DNA of 43,590 nt from assembly GCF_022095675.1 (NCBI RefSeq), contig NZ_JAHYSG010000102.1, forward strand, positions 1 through 43,590. Reading direction: 5' to 3'. Of this stretch, positions 6,835 through 14,966 are shown piece after piece. This stretch comes from Dactylosporangium sp. AC04546 (lineage in GTDB: Bacteria; Actinomycetota; Actinomycetes; Mycobacteriales; Micromonosporaceae). The notes beneath the pieces were generated by a model. That model had not been told where the DNA came from. It worked only from the letters and a program-made list of their open reading frames with translations, and did no database searches. Position numbers and translations under genes: made by a program. Each line of letters begins with the position of its first letter. Positions within the stretch are counted from its first letter, which is position 1.

Positions 6835-8154
6835 ATGAGAACACAGCGATGGGCCCTCGGGCTCAGCTCCGCCGCGTCGTTCATGGTCGTGCTCGACATG
6901 CTCGTCGTGGCCACCGCGCTCAGCAGCATCCGCCGCGACCTCGGCGCCTCGCTCGCCCAGCTCGAGTGGACCGTCAACGCCTACACGCTCAGCTTCGCCG
7001 TCCTGCTGCTGACCGGCGCGGCGCTCGGCGACCGGTTCGGCCGGCGCCGGATGTTCGCCGCCGGGCTCGGGCTGTTCACGGTCGCTTCGGCGGCGTGCGC
7101 GCTGGCGCCGTCGGCCGGCGCGCTGGTCGCGGCGCGGGCCGTGCAGGGCGCCGGGGCCGCCGTCGTCATGCCGCTCGCCCTGGCGACGCTCAACGCCGCC
7201 TTCCCGCCGGAGCGGCGCGGGTGGGCCACCGGGGTGTACGGCGGGGTGACCGGGCTGGCCGCGGTCGTCGGGCCGGTGGTCGGCGGCGCGGTCGCGCAGG
7301 GCCTGGCCTGGGAGTGGATCTTCTGGCTGAACCTGCCGGTCGGCCTGGCCGTGATCCCGCTGGTCCTCACCCGCACGGCCGAGCACCGCGGCGCGCCGGC
7401 GCGGATCGACCTGCCCGGCCTGCTCCTCGCGGCGGCCGGGGCGTTCGGGCTCACCTGGTCGCTCGTGCGCGGCGACCTCATCGCCGCCGCGGCCGGGCTG
7501 GCCGCCGCGGTGGCGTTCGTCGCGTGGGAGCGGAGGGCGGCCACGCCGATGCTGCCGCTACGCCTGTTCCGCTCCCGCCCGTTCGCGGCCGGCAACGTCG
7601 CGATCTTCTTCGTCAACGCGGCGCTCACCGGCGCCATCTTCTTCCTGGCCCAGATGTGGCAGGAGTCGTACGGGCAGAGCCCGCTCGCGGCCGGCCTGCG
7701 CCTGCTGCCGATCGGGGTCGCGCCGCTGCTGCTCGCGCCGCGGGCCGGCGCCTGGGCGGACCGCTTCGGGGAGCGGTCGCTGATCGCCGCCGGCGGCGTG
7801 GTGCTGGCGGCGGCGCTCGGCTGGCTCGCCGCCGACCCGGCGTTTCCGGTCGCGGCGCCGGCGCTCATGGGGCTCGGCATCACCCTGGCCGTCCCGGCGG
7901 CGACCCGGGCCGTGGTGAGCCGGGTCGCGCCGCCGGAGATGGCCAAGGCATCGGGCACGTTCAGCACGCTCCGCCAGTTGGGTGGTGCGTTCGGCGTCGC
8001 CGCGGCCGGTGCCGCCTTCGCGGGCGGCGCCGCGCCGGTGTGCGGCCTGATGGCGGCGCTGGCCCTCGGCGGGGGCGCCGCCAGCCTGCTACTCGAACGC
8101 CGGCAGCGCCTTGAAACGCTCGTCCAGGCGGACGGTCGGCAGCAGCCGGCGTAG
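6835..8154 (+). CDS. MFS drug/metabolite exporter (DHA2-like)
   Basis: A 439-residue major-facilitator protein with 12 or more membrane segments. The DHA2-type N-terminus VVLDMLVVATALSSIRRDLG is followed by LEWTVNAYTLSFAVLLLTGA and the A-motif GDRFGRRRMFAAGL (about 63-76). The conserved QGAGAAVVMPLALATL and the segment-5 antiporter motif GPVVGGAVAQ are present. Such proteins export small hydrophobic compounds by proton antiport. It is shorter than the usual 14-segment DHA2 members (about 470-500 residues). It is divergent from the SigG-like factor, and its 3' end overlaps the next minus-strand gene by 66 bp. Confidence 0.9.
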   Translation: MRTQRWALGLSSAASFMVVLDMLVVATALSSIRRDLGASLAQLEWTVNAYTLSFAVLLLTGAALGDRFGRRRMFAAGLGLFTVASAACALAPSAGALVAARAVQGAGAAVVMPLALATLNAAFPPERRGWATGVYGGVTGLAAVVGPVVGGAVAQGLAWEWIFWLNLPVGLAVIPLVLTRTAEHRGAPARIDLPGLLLAAAGAFGLTWSLVRGDLIAAAAGLAAAVAFVAWERRAATPMLPLRLFRSRPFAAGNVAIFFVNAALTGAIFFLAQMWQESYGQSPLAAGLRLLPIGVAPLLLAPRAGAWADRFGERSLIAAGGVVLAAALGWLAADPAFPVAAPALMGLGITLAVPAATRAVVSRVAPPEMAKASGTFSTLRQLGGAFGVAAAGAAFAGGAAPVCGLMAALALGGGAASLLLERRQRLETLVQADGRQQPA

Positions 8155-8676
8155 CAGCCCGCGGACGAGGGTGAGCGGGTGGTCGGGGAACATCGCGTCG
8201 TACCGCTCGTCGTCGGCCGGGAGGAACGGCAGCCCGTCGGTCAGCTCCGGCGCGTACGGCGAGCGCTGCAAGGAGTGCTCCGGTCCGAGCTGACTCATCA
8301 CGATCGCCTCCCGGAACCCGGTGTCCCCCATCTCGGCCGCCTGGAGCTTGAACATCACGCTGCAGGTGGCCTTGGGAACGATGTACGAGCCGAGGAACAC
8401 CAGTCCGTGGCCCTGCCAGTGCGGGATCTTGACGAGCTGCCGCACGGCCGGGACGCCGTCGACCGGCTCGCCGACCGCCTCGATGAGCCCTGCTCCCTGG
8501 GCTGCGGTGTTCCGGGCGAGGCCGGCCTGCAACGCGGGCAGGTCGTGCAGCGGCGCTGGCAGGTCCGGGCGCAGGTCGAAGAAGTGGAGCGACAGGACGG
8601 TGCCCTGCTCGTCCCGCCAGGCGAGCTCGTCGACCTGCTCGAAGCCGGCCAGGTCGATCGCGGTGATCGGAGTCAT
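8089..8676 (-). CDS. conserved hypothetical protein downstream of MMPL exporter
   Basis: A 195-residue soluble protein that I cannot assign to a named family. It reads as a compact alpha/beta domain (MTPITAIDLAGFEQVDELAW; LSLHFFDLRPDLPAPL; VPAVRQLVKIPHWQGHGLVF; GSYIVPKATCSVMFKLQAAE) with no signal or membrane segment. Its ATG overlaps the stop of the MMPL gene by 4 nt, so it is translationally coupled and part of the TetR-controlled unit. Proteins like it occur in actinobacteria without known function. The 3' end overlaps the MFS gene by 66 bp. Confidence 0.75.
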   Translation of the reverse strand: MTPITAIDLAGFEQVDELAWRDEQGTVLSLHFFDLRPDLPAPLHDLPALQAGLARNTAAQGAGLIEAVGEPVDGVPAVRQLVKIPHWQGHGLVFLGSYIVPKATCSVMFKLQAAEMGDTGFREAIVMSQLGPEHSLQRSPYAPELTDGLPFLPADDERYDAMFPDHPLTLVRGLLRRLLPTVRLDERFKALPAFE

Positions 8677-10799
8677 GATCCGGCATTCTGGACGACGAGC
8701 GCCGGCCGTGCCGCCCCGTCACCCTCCGTGAGACCGATGCGACGGTGCAGGCGGCGCAGCGGGGCCGGGGCCCACCAGTTGGCGTGCCCGGCCAGGCGCA
8801 TGAGGGCCGGGGCGAGCAGGCCGCGGATCAGCGTGGCGTCGGCGATGACGGCGAGGGCCATGCCGATGCCGAGTTGCTGGAGGAAGACCACCCGGCCGGT
8901 CGCGTACGCCGCGAAGGACACGGCCATGACCGCCGCCGCGGCGGTGACGAGCGGGGCGCTGCGCGCGATGCCGGCGGGGATCGAGCCGACCGGGTCGCCC
9001 GTGCGGTCGTACGACTCCTTGATCCGGGCCAGGAGGAACACCTCGTAGTCCATGGACAGGCCGTAGGCGACGCAGAACATCAGGATCGGCACGCTGGGCT
9101 CGATCGACCCGGTCGGCGTGAAGCCGAGCAGGTCGCTGAAGTGGCCCTGCTGGAACACGAACACGAGCGCGCCGAACATGACCGACAGGCTCAGCGCGTT
9201 GAGCACGGCGGCCTTCAGCGGCGCGACCAGGCTGCCGGTCATGAGGAACAGCACGAGGAAGGTGACGGCAACGATGAGGCCGGCGACGAGCGGGAGCCGC
9301 CGGGTGACGCCGTCGCGGTAGTCGGTGAGGTCGGCCGGGTAGCCGCCGACGAGCACCGGGAACGGCGCGGGAACGGCGCGCAGCTCGCGGACCAGCCCGA
9401 CGGCGTCGCGCTCCAGGCGCTCGCTCGACGGCACGACGACCAGCCGGGTCGCGGTGCCGTTGCGGAAGACACCGGATGCGGAGGCCGTGCGCCGGCCGTC
9501 CACATAGGACCCGTCCGCCGAGTCCACCCGGACCACGCCCTCCACCCGCGACAGCGCCGCCGCGTAGTCCCCCACTGGGCCGCCGCTGACGGCCACCACC
9601 TGCACGGCGTCGGCCTCCTCCTGGTCGAACCCCGCGCGGATCTGGTCGTACATCTGCCGCACCGGCGCCGACGCGGGCAGCACCCGGTCGTCCGGCAGGC
9701 CGAACCGGATCCCCAGCACCGGCGCGCCGAGCAGCACGAGCAGCGCCAGGGCCACGCCGCCGTAGCGGACCGGGCGGCGGACCACCCGCGCCGCGACCCC
9801 GCCCCAGAAGCGCTCGGCGCGCGGAGGCGCGTCGACCCGCCGGCCCAGCAGTACGAGGGCGGCCGGGAGCACGACGACCGCGCCGACGACGGCGGCGAGC
9901 ACGACGGCGAGGCCGGCCCAGGCGAACGAGCTCAGGAACGGGAACGGGAACGCGAACAGCACGGCGACGGAGGCGGCGACGGTGGCGCCGCTGAAGAGCA
10001 CCGTGCGCCCGGCGGAGCGGACCGTGCGGGCGACGGCGCCGGGGCCGTGCGGCAGCTCCTCGCGGTACCGGAAAATCATGAAGAGCCCGTAGTCGACGCC
10101 GAGGCCGATGCCCATGACCAGGGCGATGTTCGACGCGAAGGTGGAGACGTCGACGCCGGCCGCGACGACGAGGCGCAGCAGGGCCAGGGAGCCGGCCACC
10201 GCGAACAGGCCGATGCCGAGGGTGACCAGGGCGGCGGCGATCCGGCGGTACACCCACCACAGCATGAGCACCACGAGCGGGAGGATCACCAGCTCGGCGC
10301 GCAGGAAGTCGCGGCGGGCCTGCTGCATCACCTGCCGGAACACCTCGTCGCCGCCCCCGACGACCACCGCGAGCTCGGCGTCCTCGCGGGTGAAGGCCGG
10401 GGTCAGCTGCGGCAGGACGCCGCGGCGCACCTCGTCGGCGCTGCCGGGCAGCCAGGCCAGCACGAGCGCCTGCCGGCCGTCGGCGCTGCGCAGGGTCTCG
10501 GCGTTGCCGCGAGTCCAGTACGACCAGGCGTCGCCGACGCCCTCGAACGCGCGCAGCTCCTCGGTGAGCCGGGTGCCGGCGGCGGCGATCGCGTCGACGT
10601 CGCCGCCCCGGGCCGTGACCAGCAACGCGACGTTCGGGCTGCCGGTGCCGAAGTGCTCGGCGAGCGCCTGCCGGGCGAGGACCGAGTCGGCGCCGGGCGC
10701 CTCGAAGCGGTTGAGCGACAGGCGTTCGATGACCCCGGCGCCGAACACCCCGGCGAGCACGGTGACGAATGCGGACACGACGACGATCCAGCGCGCCAC
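8673..10799 (-). CDS. MMPL family (RND-type) membrane exporter
   Basis: A 708-residue transporter with the duplicated MMPL layout: an N-terminal helix (WIVVVSAFVTVLAGVFGAGV), a large extracytoplasmic loop to about residue 170, five to six membrane segments, a second loop and a second helical bundle. The RND-type motif GLGVDYGLFMIFRYREEL is at about 233-250 and the matching GLSMDYEVFLLARIKE at about 577-592. MMPL proteins export lipids or drugs using proton motive force. The start is GTG 10799, preceded at 5 nt by AGGAGG. It is divergent from a TetR repressor across paired operators, so it is likely induced by the cargo or a related ligand. Cargo unknown. Confidence 0.92.
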   Translation of the reverse strand: MARWIVVVSAFVTVLAGVFGAGVIERLSLNRFEAPGADSVLARQALAEHFGTGSPNVALLVTARGGDVDAIAAAGTRLTEELRAFEGVGDAWSYWTRGNAETLRSADGRQALVLAWLPGSADEVRRGVLPQLTPAFTREDAELAVVVGGGDEVFRQVMQQARRDFLRAELVILPLVVLMLWWVYRRIAAALVTLGIGLFAVAGSLALLRLVVAAGVDVSTFASNIALVMGIGLGVDYGLFMIFRYREELPHGPGAVARTVRSAGRTVLFSGATVAASVAVLFAFPFPFLSSFAWAGLAVVLAAVVGAVVVLPAALVLLGRRVDAPPRAERFWGGVAARVVRRPVRYGGVALALLVLLGAPVLGIRFGLPDDRVLPASAPVRQMYDQIRAGFDQEEADAVQVVAVSGGPVGDYAAALSRVEGVVRVDSADGSYVDGRRTASASGVFRNGTATRLVVVPSSERLERDAVGLVRELRAVPAPFPVLVGGYPADLTDYRDGVTRRLPLVAGLIVAVTFLVLFLMTGSLVAPLKAAVLNALSLSVMFGALVFVFQQGHFSDLLGFTPTGSIEPSVPILMFCVAYGLSMDYEVFLLARIKESYDRTGDPVGSIPAGIARSAPLVTAAAAVMAVSFAAYATGRVVFLQQLGIGMALAVIADATLIRGLLAPALMRLAGHANWWAPAPLRRLHRRIGLTEGDGAARPALVVQNAGS

Positions 10800-10819
10800 G
10801 TGGGCCTCCTGGTATTTTT

Positions 10820-10865
10820 ACGAGCGATCATTCGTGTTTCTCAGAAGATACGAGCATTTACTCGT
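10820..10865. promoter_or_regulatory. two TetR-type operators
   Basis: ACGAGCATTTACTCGT (10850-10865) is a perfect ACGAG-N6-CTCGT palindrome. ACGAGCGATCATTCGT (10820-10835) is the same site with one arm mismatch. They start 30 bp apart and both continue with GTTT. They fill the 85-bp gap between the divergent MMPL and TetR genes, as expected for autoregulation and repression of the exporter. Binding by this TetR protein is inferred from position. Confidence 0.65.
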
Positions 10866-10884
10866 GTTTTGCAAGGGGGTGCCC

Positions 10885-11481
10885 ATGCCGAAGCGGCAGG
10901 CGCGCGGCGAGCAGCGGATGGCGGAGATCCTCGACGCCGCCGGCCGGGTGTTCGCGGCGTCCGGTTACGAGAGGGCGACGACGAACGCGATCGCCGCCGA
11001 GGCGGGCGTCTCCCCCGGCTCGCTGTACCAGTTCTTCGCCAACAAGGAGGCGATCGCCGCGGCGCTCGCCGAGCGGTTCGTGGCGCAGATGCGCGAGGCC
11101 CACGAGGCGGCGCTGCTCGGTGCCGATCCGTCCACATTGGACTGGCCGGAGCTGATCGACCGCACGGTCGAGCCAATCCTCGCGTTCAACGTGGCCAACC
11201 CGGGCTTCAAGGCGCTGTTCGCACGCCCCGACATGCCGGCCGGCCTGGCCGCCGCGGCCGAGCCGATCCAGGCCGCGCTGCTCGGCCGGGTCGAGTCGGT
11301 GATCGCCGCCAAAGCGCCGTCGCTGCCGGCCGAGGTTCGCACCCGCACCGCCCGCGTGGCGATCCAGATCTTCCAGGCCATGCTGCCGATGGTCCTGGGG
11401 TCCCCGCCCGAGGAGCGGCCGGCGGTGATGGCCGAGCTCAAGAAGGTGTTGTACCGCTACCTGTCGGCGCTTTCGCCATGA
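10885..11481 (+). CDS. TetR family transcriptional regulator
   Basis: A 198-residue repressor. The N-terminal DNA-binding domain shows ILDAAGRVFAASGYERATTNAIAAEAGVSPGSLYQFF (about 15-51), typical TetR spacing, followed by a helical ligand-binding domain. ATG 10885 is preceded by AAGGGGG. It is divergent from the MMPL exporter, which it most likely represses through the two palindromes in the gap. Its 3' end overlaps the next minus-strand membrane-protein gene by 44 bp. Confidence 0.92.
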   Translation: MPKRQARGEQRMAEILDAAGRVFAASGYERATTNAIAAEAGVSPGSLYQFFANKEAIAAALAERFVAQMREAHEAALLGADPSTLDWPELIDRTVEPILAFNVANPGFKALFARPDMPAGLAAAAEPIQAALLGRVESVIAAKAPSLPAEVRTRTARVAIQIFQAMLPMVLGSPPEERPAVMAELKKVLYRYLSALSP

Positions 11482-11968
11482 TCTCCGACGAGCGGCGGAA
11501 GGCGGCGCGCACCTGGGTGACGACCGTGACCAGCGGCAGCGCGACGGCGGCCCAGAAGACCGCGTCGAGCGCCGCCCGGAACGCGTCGAACGACCGCGAC
11601 GCGATCCCGGGCTGCGCGGCCATGATCTCGTGGGCCCGCTCGACGGTCGGCATGTCGTCGTGGGTGAAGCCGGTGTGCACGAACCCCCACGGGTAGCCCT
11701 GCCCGCGGTGGTAGCAGAACATGCAGCCGATGTCCTCGCGCACGAAGAACAGGCTGGCCGCGAGCCCGGCGGCGGCGAGCCCGCCGACCGTGGCCCAGCC
11801 GGCGACGCCGAGGCCTCTGCCGCTGACGCCGAACCAGGCGACGATCGAGCCGGCGACGATCATGGCGGCGCCGAAGGCGCGCAGGTGGGGGACGGACTGC
11901 CCGAGCTCGAGCAGTGCGCCGAAGACGACCATGGGCATTCCGACGAGCGCGTGCACCGCGAGCCGCAT
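11438..11968 (-). CDS. small integral membrane protein, unknown function
   Basis: A 176-residue protein with four probable membrane segments: MRLAVHALVGMPMVVFGALL, FGAAMIVAGSIVAWFGV, GWATVGGLAAAGLAASLFF and DAVFWAAVALPLVTVV. A loop of about 50 residues between segments 3 and 4 contains a CxxC-like MFCYHRGQGYPWGF region. I recognise no family. The longer upstream frame is discarded because hydrophobicity begins at ATG 11968. The 3' end is convergent with and overlaps the TetR gene. Confidence 0.65.
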   Translation of the reverse strand: MRLAVHALVGMPMVVFGALLELGQSVPHLRAFGAAMIVAGSIVAWFGVSGRGLGVAGWATVGGLAAAGLAASLFFVREDIGCMFCYHRGQGYPWGFVHTGFTHDDMPTVERAHEIMAAQPGIASRSFDAFRAALDAVFWAAVALPLVTVVTQVRAAFRRSSEIMAKAPTGSGTTPS

Positions 11969-11982
11969 AGATCGATGGTGCC

Positions 11983-12111
11983 ATGGATTTCCAGGATCGG
12001 GACCTGCACGCGTTCCGCGACCCGGCCGTCGCCGAGGACTTCGCCGCGCCGCGGCCCGACATCGACGTCGCCGAGTTCCACACGTACGCCGGTAAGAATT
12101 TGCAAGACTAA
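11983..12111 (+). CDS. short ORF, possible gene remnant (42 aa)
   Basis: ATG 11983 opens a 42-residue frame (begins MDFQDRDLHAFRDPAVAEDF, ends HTYAGKNLQD). Composition up to about codon 35 looks like real actinobacterial coding sequence, whereas the last codons run into AT-richer DNA containing an inverted repeat. It starts only 14 bp from the divergent membrane-protein gene. It could be a small protein or the surviving N-terminus of a truncated gene. No family recognised and no good Shine-Dalgarno. Confidence 0.3.
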   Translation: MDFQDRDLHAFRDPAVAEDFAAPRPDIDVAEFHTYAGKNLQD

Positions 12112-12150
12112 TATCGAAGTCTTGCGTTGTGATGCGGCTTGCTGGCAAGC
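12102..12150. promoter_or_regulatory. two inverted repeats upstream of the glycoside hydrolase
   Basis: GCAAGACT (12102-12109) and AGTCTTGC (12118-12125) form a perfect 8-bp inverted repeat around AATATCGA. GCTTGC-TG-GCAAGC (12137-12150) is a second one whose TTGC-N2-GCAA core resembles LacI/GalR-type operators. They lie about 200 bp upstream of the secreted hydrolase in an otherwise featureless 236-bp gap (12112-12347), so sugar-responsive repression is possible. No LacI gene is in the window. Confidence 0.35.
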
Positions 12151-12347
12151 TTTGCCCCAGAAGCCGACATGGTCAGCACCGCCAACCGCGCGCCTCGCGT
12201 GGGCTGCTCAGTACCGGTCCGCGGGCCCGCCCAGCCCGCAGTCCCCACGTCAACCGACCCTGAAGAGCGCCGACACCCGACGACCCGGCCGCCACCGGGT
12301 CCACCCCGCCGTGCGCTCGTCCGGGCCGGTCCACCCGAGGAGTCCCC

Positions 12348-14303
12348 ATGGGAGTTTCCCGCCGCTCCGTCATCGCGACCTCACTGGCCGGCGCCGCCGC
12401 GACCGGCCTGCCGCTCGCCGCGGGCGCCGCCCCGGCCGCGGCCGCCAGCCCGCCCGGCGACGTCGTCGGCAAGGTCACCGTCGGCTACCAGGGCTGGTTC
12501 GCCTGCATCGGCGACGGCGCCCCGATCAACGGCTGGTGGCACTACAGCCCGAACTGGTCCCAGTCCCCCGCGCCCGGCGCCTGCTCGATCACCTGCTGGC
12601 CGGACATGCGCGACTTCACCCGCGGCTACCGGTCCAACTTCGCCAACCTCGGCAACGGCCAGCCGGCGAACCTGTTCTCGTCGTACGACCAGCAGACGGT
12701 CGACACGCACTTCCGCTGGATGCAGCAGAACGGCCAGGACACGGCCGCGCTGCAGCGCTTCAACCCCTTCGGCGGGGAAGGCCCGACCCGCGACGCGATG
12801 GCGGCCAAGGTACGGCAGGCCGCCGAGGCCTACGGGCGCAAGTTCTACATCATGTACGACGTCACGTGGTGGCTGAACATGCAGTCGGAGATCAAGACCG
12901 ACTGGACGACCAAGATGTCTTCTCTGGTGAGCTCGCCGGCTTACGCGCGGCAGAACGGCAAGCCGGTCGTGTGCATCTGGGGCTTCGGCTTCAACGACGA
13001 CGGCCGCCCGTTCCAGCCGGCCGCCTGCCTCGACGTCATCAACTGGTTCAAGAACCAGGGCTGCTACGTGATCGGCGGCGTGCCCACCCACTGGCGGCTC
13101 GGCACCGACGACTCACGGCCCGGGTTCATCGACGTCTACCACGCGTTCAACATGATCTCGCCGTGGATGGTCGGGCGGATCAGCGACAACAACGGCGCCG
13201 ACTGGTTCTACCAGAACCGCGTGCTCTCCGACCTGGCCGACCTCAACCCGCGCGGCATCGACTACCAGCCCTGCGTCATCCCGGGCGACCTCGCCGCCGG
13301 CCACCGCCGCCACGGCGAGCTTATGTGGCGGCAGTTCTACAACCACACCCGCGCCGGCGTGCAGAGCGTCTACATCTCGATGTTCGACGAGTTCAACGAG
13401 GGCAACCAGATCGCCAAGACCGCGGAGAGCGCGGCCTTCCAGCCCACGAACTCCGGGATGCGGGCGCTCGACGAGGACGGCACGCCCTGCTCGGCCGACT
13501 ACTACCTGCGCCTGACGAACGACGGCGGGCGGATGCTCAAGGGCCAGGTCGCGCTCACCGCCACCCGGTTCACCCCGACGTTCCCGACCGGCCCCGACGC
13601 CACCGCCCCGTCCGTCCCCGGGAACCTGCGGGTCACCGGAACGACCGACACAACGGTGGCCCTGGCCTGGGACGCGTCGACGGACAACGTCGGCGTCGCC
13701 GGCTACCGGGTGTCCCGCGGCGGTACCGTGGTCGGCACCACCGGCATGCTCGCGTTCACGGTCACCGGCCTGACGGCGGCGACCGCCTACCAGTTCACGG
13801 TGGCCGCCTTCGACGCCGCGGGCAACGGCTCCGCCCCGTCGAACATCGTCAACGTCACCACCGCCTCGCCGCCGGACGGCACGGTCAACCTGGCTGCCGG
13901 CCGGCCGACCGCGGAGAGCAGCCACACCCAGGTGTACGGCAGCGGCAACGCCACCGACGGCAACACCAACACCTACTGGGAGAGCGCGAACAACGCGTTC
14001 CCGCAGTGGCTCCAGGTCGACCTCGGCAGCGCGGTCGCCACGAAGCGGATCGTGCTCACCCTGCCGCCGTCATCGGCCTGGGGCACCCGCACGCAGACGC
14101 TCTCGGTCACCGGCAGCACGGACGGCGGCTCGTTCACCACGATCGTGGGCTCGGCCGGGTACACGTTCAACCCGGCGACGGGCAACACGGCGACGATCGT
14201 CTTCACCGGCACGGCGACGGTGCGGTACCTCAGGCTGAACTTCACGGCGAACACCGGCTGGCCGGCGGGTCAGGTCTCGGAGTTCCGCGTCTACAACGCC
14301 TGA
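12348..14303 (+). CDS. secreted GH71/GH99-like glycoside hydrolase with FnIII and F5/8 type C domains
   Basis: A 651-residue exported enzyme. Residues 1-33 are a Tat-type signal (SRRSVIATSLAGAAATGLPL, Ala-rich cleavage region). The catalytic region (about 38-400) is of the GH71/GH99-like TIM-barrel group: VTVGYQGWFACIGDG, FYIMYDVTWW, VCIWGFGFNDDGRPF and the late SVYISMFDEFNEGNQI, where the acidic residues are catalytic candidates. A fibronectin III module follows (about 418-505), then a discoidin/F5-8 type C carbohydrate-binding module (about 510-651; TEIEF-like end reads QVSEFRVYNA). It would cleave an alpha-glycan outside the cell; the substrate is not predictable. The start follows GAGGAG. 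The gene stands alone, with inverted repeats upstream. Confidence 0.85.
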   Translation: MGVSRRSVIATSLAGAAATGLPLAAGAAPAAAASPPGDVVGKVTVGYQGWFACIGDGAPINGWWHYSPNWSQSPAPGACSITCWPDMRDFTRGYRSNFANLGNGQPANLFSSYDQQTVDTHFRWMQQNGQDTAALQRFNPFGGEGPTRDAMAAKVRQAAEAYGRKFYIMYDVTWWLNMQSEIKTDWTTKMSSLVSSPAYARQNGKPVVCIWGFGFNDDGRPFQPAACLDVINWFKNQGCYVIGGVPTHWRLGTDDSRPGFIDVYHAFNMISPWMVGRISDNNGADWFYQNRVLSDLADLNPRGIDYQPCVIPGDLAAGHRRHGELMWRQFYNHTRAGVQSVYISMFDEFNEGNQIAKTAESAAFQPTNSGMRALDEDGTPCSADYYLRLTNDGGRMLKGQVALTATRFTPTFPTGPDATAPSVPGNLRVTGTTDTTVALAWDASTDNVGVAGYRVSRGGTVVGTTGMLAFTVTGLTAATAYQFTVAAFDAAGNGSAPSNIVNVTTASPPDGTVNLAAGRPTAESSHTQVYGSGNATDGNTNTYWESANNAFPQWLQVDLGSAVATKRIVLTLPPSSAWGTRTQTLSVTGSTDGGSFTTIVGSAGYTFNPATGNTATIVFTGTATVRYLRLNFTANTGWPAGQVSEFRVYNA

Positions 14304-14440
14304 CGGATCCTCCGCTGCACTGAGTCCTCCGCTGCACTGGTCCTCCGCTTCGCGAGGCTGACGCCGACGGCCTCGCGGGGCGGATGGGGCCCGCCCTCTC
14401 CCGACGCCGACGGGCCGGGCGGCATTGCAACCCCACCCCC

Positions 14441-14476
14441 GGCGGGTGGCGACCAAGCGTCCGGTCGCCACCCGCC
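14441..14476. terminator. bidirectional hairpin between convergent genes
   Basis: GGCGGGTGGCGACC (14441-14454) and GGTCGCCACCCGCC (14463-14476) form a perfect 14-bp stem with an 8-nt loop. It starts 4 nt beyond the flavin-reductase stop and 137 bp beyond the hydrolase stop, so it can end both transcripts. There is no T-run, as is usual for actinobacterial terminators. Upstream (14304-14350) there are three short repeats beginning TCCTCCGCT. Confidence 0.7.
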
Positions 14477-14480
14477 CCCT

Positions 14481-14966
14481 TCATGCCGCCTTCAGATACC
14501 GCCCGTCGTGGTACAGCAGGGGCTGCCCGTCGCGATGCTCACCATGGACGGGCTCGGCCAGCACGATGGCGTGGTCCCCGGCATGGACCCGCTCCGCGAC
14601 CCGGCAGACGAGCACCGCGAGGGCGTCGTCGAGCACCGGCACGTCGTGCGCCCCGGCCCGCCACCGCAGCGGCGCCGCGAACCGGTCCACCCCGCTGGTT
14701 TCGAACCGCCGGGCGACGTGCTCCTGCGCCTCGGCGAGCACGTGCACGGCCACGTGCCCGGCCCGCTCGACGGCGGGCCAGCTCGACGAGCGCCGGTCGA
14801 GGCAGAACGACACGAGCGGCGGCTCCAGCGACACCGATGTGAACGAGGTCGCGGTGAACCCGGCGGGCCCGGGCGCGGTGACGACCACGACCCCGGCGGC
14901 GTGGCGCCGCAGCAGCGACCGGAACCGGTCCGGCCCGAGTGCGCGGGTGGACAGCGTGCCGGTCAT
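14481..14966 (-). CDS. flavin reductase family protein (NADH:FMN oxidoreductase)
   Basis: A 161-residue flavin-reductase-domain protein: FRSLLRRHAAGVVVVTAPGPAGFTATSFTSVSLEPPLVSFCLDRRSS in the first half and the conserved GDHAIVLAEPVHGEH near the C-terminus. These enzymes supply FMNH2 to two-component monooxygenases such as SsuD. It is the last gene of the nine-gene sulfur operon and its ATG overlaps the hydrolase stop by 4 nt. This start is chosen over an upstream one at 15032 because of that overlap. It is therefore the likely reductase partner for both monooxygenases of the operon (SsuD-like and acyl-CoA-dehydrogenase-like). Confidence 0.9.
   Translation of the reverse strand: MTGTLSTRALGPDRFRSLLRRHAAGVVVVTAPGPAGFTATSFTSVSLEPPLVSFCLDRRSSSWPAVERAGHVAVHVLAEAQEHVARRFETSGVDRFAAPLRWRAGAHDVPVLDDALAVLVCRVAERVHAGDHAIVLAEPVHGEHRDGQPLLYHDGRYLKAA

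Noticed and set aside
8745..11696. 983-codon open frame on the plus strand
   Set aside because: It is antisense to the MMPL gene and runs through the TetR region; composition (Arg/Gly/Asp/His-rich, no domain) is that of a high-GC shadow frame. Similar long shadows at 212-2092, 2377-5151, 11630-14323 and 36769-39093 were dropped for the same reason.
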